DNA from: Zanthoxylum bungeanum
Taxonomy: Eukaryota; Streptophyta; Magnoliopsida; Sapindales; Rutaceae
Assembly (NCBI GenBank): GCA_019454045.1
Contig: SKCR01037623.1
Span: 27,981 to 91,980, forward strand
Direction of reading: 5' to 3'
DNA: 64,000 nucleotides
Below, piece by piece: positions 34,609 through 46,099 of the stretch. A model generated the notes under the pieces. That model made no database searches. It saw only the letters and a program-made list of their open reading frames with translations, and was not told where the DNA came from. The translations under genes were made by a program, and so were the position numbers. Positions within the stretch are counted from its first letter, which is position 1. Every line of letters begins with the position of its first letter.

Positions 34609-35993
34609 CTTGGCAATGAATCGACTGATGTACTGAATCTTTCCCAGAACGCTCTGACTTCTTTTTCTGTCTTCGGTGCTGGCATCTCAGTAATTGCCTT
34701 GATTTTCTCAGAATCTACCTCTATTCCACCCATTCCCACTGTGTGACCCAGTAATTTCCCTGACGTCACTCCAAACACACACTTCTTAGGATTCAACCGC
34801 AAGTTGTATTTATCAACTCTTTGAAGGAACTTTTCAAGTGCCTCTATATGCCCGATTCTTGTCTCTGATTTCACCATCATGTCATCCACATACACTTCAA
34901 TATCCTTGTGCATCAAATCATGAAATAGTGTAGTGGCCATCCGCTGATAAGTAGCTCCTGCATTCTTAAGCCCAAACGGCATTACCTTGTAACAATAAGT
35001 GCCCCACTCTGTGACGAAGGCAGTTTTGTGCTTGTCTTCTTCTCAGCCATAAGAACTTGATTATACCCTGAAAACCCATCCGCAAATGAGTACATAGCAG
35101 ATAAAGCCGCACTATCAACCAGAACATCTATGTGCGGTAATGGAAATCATCTTTCGGGCAAGCCTTGTTGAGATCTCTGTAATCCACACACATTCTGACT
35201 TTTCCGTCTTTCTTCGGCACTGGCACAATGTTGGCCAACCACTCGGGATACTTCACTACTTCTAGGAACCCACACATATCTTCTTCTTAACTTCTTCTCT
35301 GACTTTCTCAGCCCATTCTGGTCTCATCCGTCGAAGCTTCTGTTTCACTGGCCTCATATTCGGATAAGTTGGAATTGTGTGTTGGGCAATGCTTCTGTCT
35401 ACCCCAGGCATGTCCTCATAGGACCAAGCAAACACTTTGGCATATCTGATCAATACCTCTTCTAGTTTCTCCCGTTCTTCAGCGGTAACTTCACTTGCAA
35501 TCAGAATTTCCTTGGGATTCTCAGGTGTACCAAGGTTAAATGCATTTGTTTTGGCCGAGCTGATATCAAATATACTTGATCCGTGCAGAGTAAAAGAAAA
35601 TGACTCAGGCAAGTAAGCAAAAGAGATGTCTTTATTATTGGATAATGCAGAAGTACATTCAAACAAATCAGGAAGGTAAATGTCTTCATCACTCATAGAC
35701 ACTTCTTCCTCTACAACCGGGTTTTTTCTGAGCTTCTTCTCTTCCTCAAGAGTCAAACTTTCTAACTTCATTAGTTCTTCTTCCCACTTTTCTTCTTCAT
35801 TCTTCGCAGCTTTTTCCATTATTGACTTCTTTCCCATTACGTCCTGGAAGATCTCAAACCCAGGTACCACAATTCCATTAACTTCCACAGGCTCAGGCTC
35901 CCCTTGATACCCTGAAGCCTTTACAAAGCAATCCATCAGTTTTAGGCCCTTCTTCTTGACCTTCGGCTTTTCCTCATCAGACTTGTACCCCAA
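34609..35993 (-). pseudogene. Tat reverse transcriptase
   Basis: A linker rich in E and K (about 35993-35560) leads to EVTAEEREKLEEVLIRYA, KVFAWSYEDMPGVDRSI and RPVKQKLRRMRPEWAEKV. After a frame change come VPVPKKDGKVRMCVDYRDLN and KACPKDDF, another break around 35140-34990, then MPFGLKNAGATYQRM, DIEVYVDDMMVKS with the catalytic YVDD motif, and KKCVFGVTSGKLLGH. At least three frameshifts separate these blocks. It copies the element RNA into DNA when intact. Confidence 0.92.
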
Positions 35994-37025
35994 ACCCTTC
36001 CGAGTAGTCTGTCTCTGAAATCTGGCAGTTTTGAACCCTCACCCGGCTCATACTTCATTTTTCCCATGATCCTAGCTACCTTAGGATCCACCCATTCCTC
36101 AAAAGTTGCCGACACTTGGAACCTTGTGAAAGGCGGTACTTCCAAAGCGGCCACAGCATTATCTACCTCAGCTCGGATGGTAACAATTTCTCCCCCATAC
36201 GGGAACTTGATCATTTGGTGCAGAGTAGAGGGCACACCCCCAAGCTTATGGAACCAGGGCCTTCCCACAATAAGGCAAAAGTGGCTGGGATATCCAGCAC
36301 TGTAAACTCAACTTCGTCCTCAACCGGGCCTACTTTAACCATAGCCATAAAAGTACCTTCCACTCCGCGCTTACTGTCATCGTAAGCTTTAATGGTCATT
36401 TGGAAGGGTCCAAGTCTGTTGCCTTTATGCCCAGCCTGGCCAAAATCTTCAACGGGCACACATTGATGGCCGAACCATCATCCACCATTACACATGAAGT
36501 CTTCTTACCCTTCACTTCAGCTCTGATAAACAAAGGCCTGTTGTGATTTCTACCCTCAGCCGGGAGTTCCTCTTCTGAAAAAGTGATCCTTTGTAAAGTT
36601 TCTCCTCGTACCGACCCGACAAGCATTGCGGGGTTGGCATCCTCCGGTACCACAATTTTATTCAAGGCCTCAACCATGGCCTGCCTATGCTCCTGAGATG
36701 TACACAGTAGTTCCCAGATGCTAACCTGAGCCCGGGTCTTTTTCAACTGCTTCAACACCGTATCTCCCTCAGCATTTTCTGTACTTTCCACCACTTCTCT
36801 ACCATCGGTCAAGGCTTCCTTACCCCTTTCTGCCACATCATTGTAAAAGCGGCCGCTGCGGGTCATTCCCCTCACTTCCTCCTCATCACCACTAGAGAAA
36901 TCAAGCCAAAATTTCTTCTCTTGCTCAGTCTCATCTTCACTATTACTATCCCAGATTCCCAGGCAAAAGGCTTGAGGGTGAAAGGATTTTAGGACAAGGT
37001 CTTCTGGGAGGCCTGAATTGATCAT
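35942..37025 (-). pseudogene. Tat aspartic protease region
   Basis: The minus strand encodes GMTRSGRFYND, KKTRAQVSIWELLCTS, then RPLFIRAEVKGKKTSCVM followed by VDDGSAINVCPL. The DDGSA segment is in the place of the D-S/T-G active site (a variant, as D-G-S). Then LARLGIKATDLDPS and, after a frameshift, FQMTIKAYDDSKRGVEGTF and a second break to MGRPWFHKLGGVPSTLHQMI. It would process the polyprotein. Confidence 0.88.
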
Positions 37026-38232
37026 AAAGGTTGGTGGTGGTACGGCACGGTAGTTGGGTAATGGGTTTCTGTGGGTGTCAGGCTGTTCTGTTTCTGGGTC
37101 GGGTATTTTCTGGAATCTATCAGGTCTTGGATTTCATGGCGGAGTCGGGTGCAATTATCAGTGTCATGGCCTTTCTGTTGGTGGAAGTGACAGTAAAGGT
37201 TTAGGTTGTAATGTGATGGTGGGGGATTGGGTAATGGTTTGGCCTCCAAGGGTTTCAGAAGTCCTTGTCTTTTTAATTTTTCCAACACCTTAGACAAGGG
37301 TCTCCCCAAGTTGGAGAATCTCCGGTTCGGATGGCAGCAATCTCCGCAGAGACAGGTTTGGGCCGATCCCTGTCCCTCCATAGGCCTCCTACTTAGGCCA
37401 TAAAACTTCCTGTTTTCCGCCTCTTCCTCTTCAATGTCCATGACAGTTTCCCTCAACTGCCGAAAGTCTGTAATCATGGAGGTCATCCTCCTCATTTTCC
37501 CATAGATGGAGGGCTTGGTGCCCTTGATAATCATCTTAATTTGGTCCTTCTCAGAGGGCCTAGTCTGCATTTTCAACAACTGACTTCTCCACCGGTCTAC
37601 ATACTCCTTGAAGCTTTCCTCTGGCTTCTGCTTAGTGTTCTCCAAATCACGGAGTGACAAATCAATCTCCAAGTCCGTGACGTATTGCTTCAGAAAAGCA
37701 TCAGCCAACTCCCTCCAATCTTCCCTAACCTTCTTCTCAAGGCTGATACCAAACTACCGGTGCCCCTTCAAGTGACATTCAAACATTTTTAGCGCCTGGC
37801 GCTTGGACAACCCACTGAGCTCATGACTGAAACATACTGACGGAGATGGACCCTCGGATCCCCGTTCCCGTTAAACTTAGCCATGTCCGGCATCTTGAAC
37901 TGAGCCGGCAACTGTTCTTCAAATGTCATTGCCTCATAATCCAACAACTCTTCATACTTACCCCTCATCTTGCGGGTAACTGTTTCAACCTGATCCCAAA
38001 GTTTCTGAAATTCTGTCGGAGACCCAATCACTTTGCCTGTTGCATATTCTGCCATGTCGTCATCAAAAGCGGGGACATCATCCCCCGACCCAATTGGAGG
38101 CTCCTCACGCCTCACATTTTCAGAATTTCCCCCAACACGGGGCACAGCCATACCAGCCACAGCAGTAGTCAAGGCTTGTAGCTGTTCAGTAATCTTTGTG
38201 AGACTGTTTTCCAACTGATCCATTCGGGACAC
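37022..38232 (-). pseudogene. Tat gag
   Basis: Starts MSRMDQLENSLTKI at 38232 with a coiled-coil-like N-terminus and an acidic EEPPIGSGDDVPAFDDDMAE stretch, then FKMPDMAKFNGNGDPRVHLR. A frameshift and stop break it around 37710-37790. It resumes with ADAFLKQYVTDLEIDLSLRD, ESFKEYVDRWRSQLLKMQ and ends with a single knuckle CHFHQQKGHDTDNC, typical of Tat-lineage gag. Gag forms the virus-like particle and binds the RNA. Total length about 400 codons, usual for the family. Confidence 0.92.
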
Positions 38233-39390
38233 TTCGTTATCTGATTCACTTATGGTTCCAACTGTTCTCTTAGTGAGTCTGGTTCCTTCTCTAACCCAAA
38301 CGGTATCTATCGTGTCTTTTTAAGACATAAAGGGTGTTAACAAGGTATATGTATGCATGAGGTGCATAGGAAGCATATACTAAATCAAATAAAATTCTCA
38401 AACAAATCGGCCTATTATCATTTTAGAAGCTTTTGGGTTAACTGTCATAATAGTGAACCCGTCCCAGTTTAATGGCCCAACGAGTTCATGTCTTATGGCA
38501 AAGAGCCCACTAAATCCAAATGATAATATCCCGAATCCCGACACAATCATAAAATGGCCCATTGCTATTTAGAAGCCTTTGGCCCAATCGTCATAAGATA
38601 CGTTCTTGTCCCAGTTTAAATGGCCCAACAAGCCCATATCTCATGACAAAAGATCCAGATGGATTCAAATAGCGATGTTCCCAAACATAAGCATACAAGA
38701 AAGATATCCTAAACATAAAGAAGTAAATTCTACCGTGTGGCCCATCGTCATTTCAGAAGCTTTGGGCCTAATTGTCATAAGATACGAACCTGCCCCAGTT
38801 TAAATGGCCCAGCAAGTTCGCATTTTTGACAAAGAGTCCAATTCATCGAAATGATAATGGTCCTAAAGCACAAGGAAATATTTGTTATAGGCTATATAAC
38901 CCGGTCCACGCATGGGTTCGTGGGAGTATGGACAAAGACTCTCGCCGGCGAAGGATTGCCCACAACTAGGTCTCCCCACTCAAGGGTCCGAACGACCAAG
39001 CAAGCGCACCTTTTTTATACCTTACGGTACGTGCCAACAAGTCATGGTGTGTGACTAACTGTCATTTGGATTCCTTGTTGCAGATTCCCCAGAGGGAGGG
39101 TGGAGCGAGGCTCTCTTAAATACCCAAGCCTCTTAGGCTCTTATCGCTTGGTGACAGGAATAAGCAACAATTCCTCCAAATTAGTCCATCACAACGGGCT
39201 AATGGTAATGATTATTTAGGTGCCTTCACAGCTTTTCCCCGAAAGGTAGTGAGTGAAGGAAGACACCAAACCATTAACAAGCCTCAAAAATGTCTTTTAT
39301 CACAATCCCCATTTCGCACATTTGTAGACACGGTTAATTAAAACAAAAATCCAAACATTACAAGACAATATTTCGGGGCCGATTCTCTAT
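38233..39390 (-). repeat. Tat 5' leader with three-copy repeat
   Basis: Untranslated. Three diverged copies of a unit lie at 38411-38508, 38561-38656 and 38745-38840; each contains TTAGAAGC.TTTGG, GTCATAAGATACG-like and CCCAGTTTAAATGGCCCA segments, spaced about 150 and 185 bp. The rest (38850-39390) shows no coding potential and no further structure I could support. Confidence 0.75.
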
Positions 39391-39407
39391 CCCCAGTGGA
39401 GTCGCCA
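39391..39407 (-). other. Tat primer-binding site
   Basis: The minus strand reads TGGCGACTCCACTGGGG, four bases after the 5' LTR. This is very close to the PBS used by Tat/Ogre-type elements and fixes the orientation. Confidence 0.88.
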
Positions 39408-40421
39408 GAACTGTGGGAACACAGTGGAGCCTGGGCGACGCATGCTGTTCTAGGCTCGGGGGCCTAGTTGGGAGTACGGAGTAGCCGACGGAGGACTAAA
39501 CCGGAGAATAAGGGAGTCGCCACCCGGTGTGAACCGGGACAAAGATTTAAGGCTGCACTCACCCCTCGTAAGGGAAGACCTCAACCATTGGGTTCGGAAT
39601 GGTCCCTTACTTATGCCACTTGTAATGTAAAGATTTATGCAATAATCCAACCAAGCCTATGACATATATTTCCAAGTGCACCACAATCCTAAATTCACAT
39701 GCTTAAAAGTAAATGTACATCTAACATACATGAAATCAAATCTCATTGCCAAATTCACATGCTTAAAGGTAAATTTTACATCTAACATACATGAAATCAA
39801 ATCTTATTGCCAAATTCACATGCTTAAAGGTAGGCCTTTGCAACAACACGCACATAACGTCATAAGAATTCAATCATTCATGTAAACATAAACACAAACA
39901 GTCATGATAACATTTGCATGTAATATAAAGGAAATCAAAATGACAACAAATAATGTAATAGGCGCATTATGCAAAGAAGCATATAAAATATGGTCAAAAT
40001 AACCGCATGATACATGAAATTAATACAAACACATAACTTGAAAGATGAAGAAAGACACGAATTTAAATATGCCAATCAAAGATGCAATTTTACATCAAAG
40101 ATGAACATGCCATATGTGATGCTAAAGGATGCAACTAACATGAGCACAAACACGCATGTGAATACTTTTCCAAGTAGTACGTGGAATTGTATCCCAAGTA
40201 CAGACCGCACTACCGTCCATTCGGAATCGGCTACGGAATTTACGTCTGGGTTTCCATCCGATATACCATAAGAAATAATGTCCACAAGCCTTCACAACAT
40301 GGATGCATAAATTGTAATACATTAAGCCAAGACTAGGGTAAATGGTGCAACTATATGGAATTCCATAATACATGCATGAATAAGGCAATGATATACAAAA
40401 GAATCAGTGACATGACAAGAA

Positions 40422-41165
40422 GCGCGGCGAAGCATCGTGGTAAAGGATCTTATCCCGTAAAAACGGGGGGCCTTTAATCCGACTTACTAAGCCCATGCGC
40501 AATGAACACATAATATGCATGATAAAGACAGAAGTAAACACAAAAATACTCGGCGCGGTAATCGTGGTAAGGATATCCCCGTAAAACGGGGCCTTTAATC
40601 CGACTTACTAAGCCCATGCGCAATGAAATATAATATGCATAAATAAAGACAGAAGTAAACACAAAAATACTCGGCGCGGCGAAGCATCGTGGCAAGGATC
40701 TTATCCCCGTAAAACGGAGGGCCTTTAATCCGACTTACTAAGCCCATGCGCAATGACATATATATGCATAAATAAAGATAGAAGTAAACATAAAAATACT
40801 CGGCGCGAGTGAAGCATCGTGGCAAGGATCTTATCCCCGTAAAACGGAGGGCCTTTAATCCGACTACTAATCCCATGCGCAATACATATAATATGCATAA
40901 AATAAAGGCGTAATAACAAAGACAATATCGGACTTTGTATATCCGATTGAACATATCTCAAGTCCAATCGAGTGTACGTCATCCGGCGCGGTGAAGTATC
41001 GTGGTAAGGATCTTATCCCCGTGAAACGGAGGGCCTTTGACCCGACTTACTAAGCCCATGCGCAAGACAAAAGTAAACACAAAAATACTCGGCGCGGCGA
41101 AGCATCGTGGTAAGGATCTTATCCCCGTAAAACGGAGGGCCTTTAATCCGACTTACTAAGCCCAT
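40422..41165 (-). repeat. Six-copy array in Tat 5' LTR
   Basis: Counterpart of 29037-29823. Units near 40430, 40558, 40678, 40806, 40985 and 41097; the second has lost several short pieces and the last pair is closer than in the 3' LTR. Confidence 0.88.
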
Positions 41166-42307
41166 GCGCTTTTCTTATCATTACATAAATAAATAACGTG
41201 CAGAAAATTAAATGGCGGAATAATTAAACAACTCAAGATTAAACAAAAGAACATGCCGTTTACTCAAGTGGTACGTGGAGTTGTGGCCCGAGTGCAGATC
41301 ATACTACCGTCCATTCGGAATCGGCTATGAAATTTACGTCCGGGTTTCCATCCTATATACCACGAGAGGCGACACATTTTTCATCCAAAATCCACAACAA
41401 ACATCATATATACAACAAATGTCACAAATACAGAAAATACAATCAAAGTAAATGATCAAAAATTAAATAGAAATAAGTGTGAAAAATACCCTCAGGTCTA
41501 ACCTTTTTAGGTGTCCTCGGACTTGCGTTTCGCGGAGATCGGAATGGATGAAAGCTCCTTACTTTTCCGGTTCACTAGCTTCGCGTTTTGGCTCGCTGTT
41601 CCACTGTTTTTCTCACTGTTTTGGCGTCGTTTTACTGCTGTTTTTTGATGTTTTTTCTGCTCACGTTTCAGCTCACTGTTTTGGTGTTTTAGGCTACTGT
41701 TTTTGATGTTTTTAAAGGCTTTAAGTGCAGGTTTTTTGTGACTTTTTAATGTTAGATGTGCAGTTTTTTACTCACTTGTTGGGTGATTTAGGGGTGGTTT
41801 GCTGCTGTTTTTAAGGTGTTTTTGCTGTTGTTTTAGAGGTTAAACAGTGCAGTTTTAGTGGTTAAAAAAAGGTGCAGTTTTTTGTGATGTGTGGGGGGTT
41901 TAAGGGGGGCTGTGATTTTCGGTAATGGAGGGACTGTTTGCTGCTGTTTAGGGGCGTGTTTGCTGCTGTTTTAGGGTCGGTTTTGGATGTGTAAGGGCGC
42001 TATTCTGGTTGTTTTTTATGCGTTGATGTTGCTTCTGTTCTGGTGAGATTTGCGTGAGTTATGATGATGTTTTAGATGTTATTTTGGTGATGGTGATGGA
42101 TGTTGAAATTCGGCAATGGAGGGGAGGCTAGGGGTTGTGTTCACGGCCAAGAGAATGAGAGATGAAGAGAAGATTTTGCTTTGGCCGAGAGGTTGATATC
42201 TTCTAGGGTTAAGGTCTTGTGATTTGCGTGTGAATGAGGGAATATGTTGATGCCTTGGACGTGTATTAGAGAGAGTGGAGAGGGGCCATGGCTTTGGTTA
42301 GTGCATG

Positions 42308-42316
42308 TTTATATAG
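42308..42316 (-). promoter_or_regulatory. TATA box in Tat 5' LTR
   Basis: The minus strand CTATATAAACATGCAC. This LTR would drive the element; U3 is about 0.7 kb upstream of it. Confidence 0.7.
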
Positions 42317-43689
42317 GAGAGGGCTAGGGTTTGTCCTTGTCTTACAAGGAAGGGATCTTGCATTCAATTTAGGATTTCCAAGAAAGGTATACACAAGATT
42401 GAGGGGGGACAAGGTTTATTTAATTTAGGAAGTTACAATATTTGATTTGTATTATTTAGGCATGATTTTTTAAGTTAGGCATCTAATATTTTTAATTGGT
42501 TAAGATTGATTTTAATTAGGTATATTATCTTTTTAATTTAGGTGTATAACATATTTAATTTGTTTAATTTAGGTATATGTTTATCTAATGTCTCTTTTAA
42601 TTTGGTAAATGTTTTAATTATTTTATTTAATTCAATTACATTATTTAATTAATATTTAATTTAATTTGGGTGTATTTTAGAGGATGGGGAGGGCCTTGGG
42701 GGGGTGGGCCTAGCTTGGTGTGTGTTTGGTTTGTGTGGGTTTTAGGTCAAGGTCAAAGGGCTTGCGGTTTTTGGGCCGAGGTGTGTGTTTTGTGAGTGTC
42801 TTGGGCGGGAATAATTTTTAAAACAGAAATCCAACGAGCTACTCGAAGCTAAACTAGTGAACTTAATCCGTCAATGAGTCGATTTTTGACTCTTCCCTTC
42901 CGATGTCTTTTCTCGTGGCTTTCGCAACTTAAAAGGTAGTGCCTCCAACTGAGACTCATCATCGGGTTTCACATGCAAATGCAATGCCTACAATTACATA
43001 GTCCAAATGGCTTCCTACAGAAAGCAAAAGTACCATAGGGACATGTAAAAGTTATTTTCTCCTGATCTTCTAGGGAGATGGCAGTCTGATTGACCCCAAA
43101 TATCCATCCAGAAAGTAATAGAATTCATGTCCGCGCCAATCTGTCCAGCATCTGATCAATGAATGGTAGGGGGAAAATAGTCTTTCCCTTGTTGCTTTGT
43201 TCAGCTTCCGGTAGTCCATACATACTCTTCAACTAGTCACCATTCTTGTTGAAATCAGCTCGTTCTTTTCCGTTTGTAACTACAGTAATTCCTCCTTTCT
43301 TTGGTACACACTGCATAGGACTCACCCAAGTGCTGTCAATGATGGGGTAGATGATGTCAGCACCAACTATTTGATAATCTCTTTCTTCACGACCTTCTTC
43401 ATGATTGGATTGAGTCTCCGTTGATACTCTACAATAAGTTTGTACTCATCGCTCATCAGAATCTTTTGCATGAAAAATGATGGACTAATGCATCGAATGT
43501 ATGCTATAGTCCAGCCAATGGCTCTATTGGGTTCTCGTAACACTCTCAGTAACTTTTTTTCCTGCTCCAATGTTAGCGAAGAAGAAATAATCACAGGTAA
43601 TTCAGAAGAGTTTCCAATGAATGCATACCTGAGATGGCTCAGAAGTAACTTCAGCTCCAACTACGGTGATTCTTCAATTGAGGGCTTGA

Positions 43690-44250
43690 TCCACTATTTT
43701 TTTTATAATTCCAGGCTTTCAACTTGTGGTGTTGATTTGCAACAAAATAGCTTGTCAAGGTAGTTGATACATTCCATAATTTCAGCATCTAGCTCGCTAT
43801 CAGTTATGTTTGTGATGCAAGCTTCAAGTTTATCCATGGGAATTATATTAGTATCCTGGATGATACCATTAACAACATCAATTCTGAAACATTCCTCTTC
43901 ATTTTCATCACTTGGGAATTTCATGGCTTTGAAAACATTAAAGGTAACTTCTTGGTCTTGAACTTTCATGGTTAATTCTCCTTTTTACACATCAATAACA
44001 GTTCGACATGTAACTAAGAATGGTATCCCAAGGATGATAGGTATATATTTGTCCTCTTCCATGTCAAGGATAATGAAATCTACTGGGAAGAATGTTTTGT
44101 CAACTTTGACCAGCACATCTTCAACAACACTTCTTGGAAATGCGAGTGTTCTATCAGCAAGTTGCAGAGAGACTAAGGTAGGCATTGCTTCTCCAATTTG
44201 CAATCTCTTGTAAATTGAAAAAGGTATTAAATTCACACTTGCACCTAAGT
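43690..44250 (-). pseudogene. Athila aspartic protease and linker
   Basis: The minus strand encodes NLIPFSIYKRLQIGEA, SLQLADRTLAFPRSVVEDVL, VKVDKTFFPVDFIILDMEED and IPIILGIPFLVTCRTVIDV, closely following the Athila retropepsin pattern. The D-S/T-G site would lie just upstream of 44236, where the frame is broken. After a stop it continues with VQDQEVTFNVFKAMKFPSD and EECFRIDVV, the linker to RT. Confidence 0.9.
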
Positions 44251-44429
44251 CACATAAAGCTTACCGATTAATGTTCTCCGATAGTGCATGGGACAGTGAA
44301 ACTACCAGGATCTTTCAACTTTGCGGATGTTTCCTCTAAATAATGGAGCTACATTCTTTCGTCAATGCTACTGTCTCGTAATCTCCCAATCTGCGTTTTT
44401 GTGAAAGAATGTCTTTCATGAATTTTACA

Positions 44430-45880
44430 AAGCTAGGCATTTCTTCCAAGGCTTCTGCAAATGGGATGTTGATATATGGCTTTTTGAACACCTCCAAAAA
44501 ATGAGCAAATTGCTTGTCCAGTTTGTTTTTCTAAAGACGTTGTGGAAAAGATGGAGGTGGAGTGATTTGATCTTTTTCCTTTGCTTCTTTTTCTTCCATC
44601 TGTTGCTCTGCTTCTTTTTAAACTTCTTCAATTGATGCCTTGATTCCAACATCTTTAATGATTTCAGTACCATTTTTAAGGTAATGGCTTGACATTGCTC
44701 CTTCCTTGGTTCCTTGGATTTGGTTCTGTGTTGCTGGGAAGATTTCCTGGCGGTCTGTGACTCTGAGCATTGGCCAGTTGTCCAATTTGATTCTCCAGTG
44801 CTTTAATAGTAACTGATTGACTCTGAAACAAAGCATCATATTTCTTTAACTGGGCTAGCACTTCTACTATTCCTTATTCATTTGCCTGCTCTTGGCATTT
44901 ATTTTATTGCTGTTGGAATCCGGGTGATGGATAGTTCTTTTGCCCTGAGTTGTTACTCCATGAGAAATTGGGATGATTCCTCGACTATGGGTTATAGGTG
45001 TTGGAATATGTATTGTTCCCCTGTCTGTTGAAATTATTGACGTAATTCAACGTCTCTTCTTATTTATTTGGTTGTGGTCCTCCTCCTTAAGGTGAAATTA
45101 TGGCTCCAATAATGCTTTGCGTGCTGAGAGTCTCCATGAATTTGCATATTTGATCCAGCTTGGCGTTGACTGCTATATTGGCTCCAACTTCATAGATCCC
45201 AGCAATTCTTTAGATCATGCTCATTTCTGTTGGCCATTTCTTCGATTAGTTTCCAGGCTTGATCTTCTCCTTTTGCCATTAAAGCTCTTCCAACAGTAGT
45301 GTCAATTGTGGTTCTCATCAATCTAAAAAGTCCATTATAGAAAGTTTGGACTTGAAGTCATTTTGGAATCTCATGGTGATGACATTTCCGGAGCAAATCC
45401 TTGTACCTTTCCCAAGCTTCGTAGAGAGTTTCCGAGTCATGTTGTACAAAAGATGTGATGTCCTTCATCAGTTTTACTATTCTGGCTGGTGGAAAATAAT
45501 TTGTAAGGAATTTGGTGGCTAGAGTGTTCCAGGAAATGATGGAACCTGCTGGTAGTGATTATAGCCAAGCTTTAGATCTGTCTTTCAAGGAATATGGGAA
45601 AACAAACAGTCTCATAGCTTCTTCAGCTGTTTGGTTGTAATTGAAAGTGCCGCAAACTTCCATGAAGTTGCTGATGTGGGCATTAGGATCTTCAATTACG
45701 TTCCTACAAACTGAACTGACTTCTAAATCATCTAGATGCATGTTTTGATTTCACACGCATTTGCTGGTAAGGGAGGAAGTACAATACAGGAAATAAAGCC
45801 GTCAACCACCAGGATGGTTCTGTCTTGAATGGGAATTGGTGGTGCAACTTCCAAAGATTCGGGTTCCATGTTAATGATTG
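44430..45880 (-). pseudogene. Athila gag
   Basis: Segments in order on the minus strand: DPNAHISNFMEVCGTFNYNQ and AMRLFVFPYSLKDRSKAWL (45741-45559), PAGSIISWNTLATKFLTNYF and PPARIVKLMKD (about 45540-45460), further gag_pre-type sequence to about 45230, then KALENQIGQLANAQSHRPPG and LPSNTEPNPRNQG (44861-44676) and a lysine-rich tail. These are typical Athila gag blocks. Frames change several times and stops are frequent. Confidence 0.88.
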
Positions 45881-46078
45881 CTTCTAGCCTTTCCCTTCTC
45901 AACTATCTGATGGTTCTTTCAATCTCTGATTCAAGCGGTTGGAGTTCAAAGCTTCTGGTTCATCTCATGTAGTGACTGAGAACCTGAAACACAAGAAAAT
46001 AGAAATAATAAGTAAAAATAAATTAGATACAAGTAACGTATCTAACCTCAAAAATAATAGTGAAAGAAAACTAAGTCT

Positions 46079-46093
46079 CCTGCAACGGTGCCA
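46079..46093 (-). other. Athila primer-binding site (Asp type)
   Basis: The minus strand reads TGGCACCGTTGCAGG close to the 5' LTR end, resembling TGGCGCCGTTGCCGGGG, the PBS of Athila elements matched to aspartate tRNA. Confidence 0.82.
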
Positions 46094-46099
46094 AAAACT

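Larger units (their letters stand above)
28029..42992 (-). mobile_element. Complete Tat-lineage Ty3/Gypsy element, nested in Athila RT
   Basis: 14964 bp with LTRs of 3635 bp (28029-31663) and 3581 bp (39412-42992), flanked by ATTAC at 28024-28028 and 42993-42997. Minus-strand order: LTR, PBS (TGGCGACTCCACTGGGG), leader, gag, protease, RT, RNase H, a second RNase H, integrase, repeat-rich 3' region, PPT, LTR. The second, archaeal-like RNase H is the hallmark of the Tat lineage. It is the least decayed element here, but every reading frame has at least one break. Confidence 0.95.
39412..42992 (-). mobile_element. Tat 5' LTR
   Basis: Begins TGTGGGAACACAGTGGAGCC and ends ATGCCTACA on the plus strand. 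Aligns nearly end to end with 28029-31663; differences are scattered substitutions and small indels, for example a poorly preserved second repeat unit near 40560. Contains the short repeat (39690-39835), the two boxes (40170-40275, 41263-41370), the six-copy array (40422-41165) and a TATA at 42308-42316. Confidence 0.94.
27601..43670 (-). pseudogene. Athila reverse transcriptase, split by the Tat element
   Basis: The pieces are 42998-43670 and 27601-28023. The upstream piece starts with ELKLLLSHLRYAF, VIISSSLTLEQEKKLLRVLR and a RRLNPIMKKVVKKE segment, then decays. Across the insertion the reading is RKPFGLCNAP then TIF, CMMAIFSDM, with the Tat element placed exactly in the NAPATF motif. The second piece continues with RCEDTNLVLNWEKCHFMVQ, GHQFSQKRIEVDKAKIE and GIRSFLRHAGFYKRFVKDF. 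The YxDD catalytic segment is not readable. Frame breaks are numerous. Confidence 0.9.

Noticed and set aside
35680..35907. Serine-rich plus frame
   Set aside because: Antisense shadow of the E/K-rich Tat linker.
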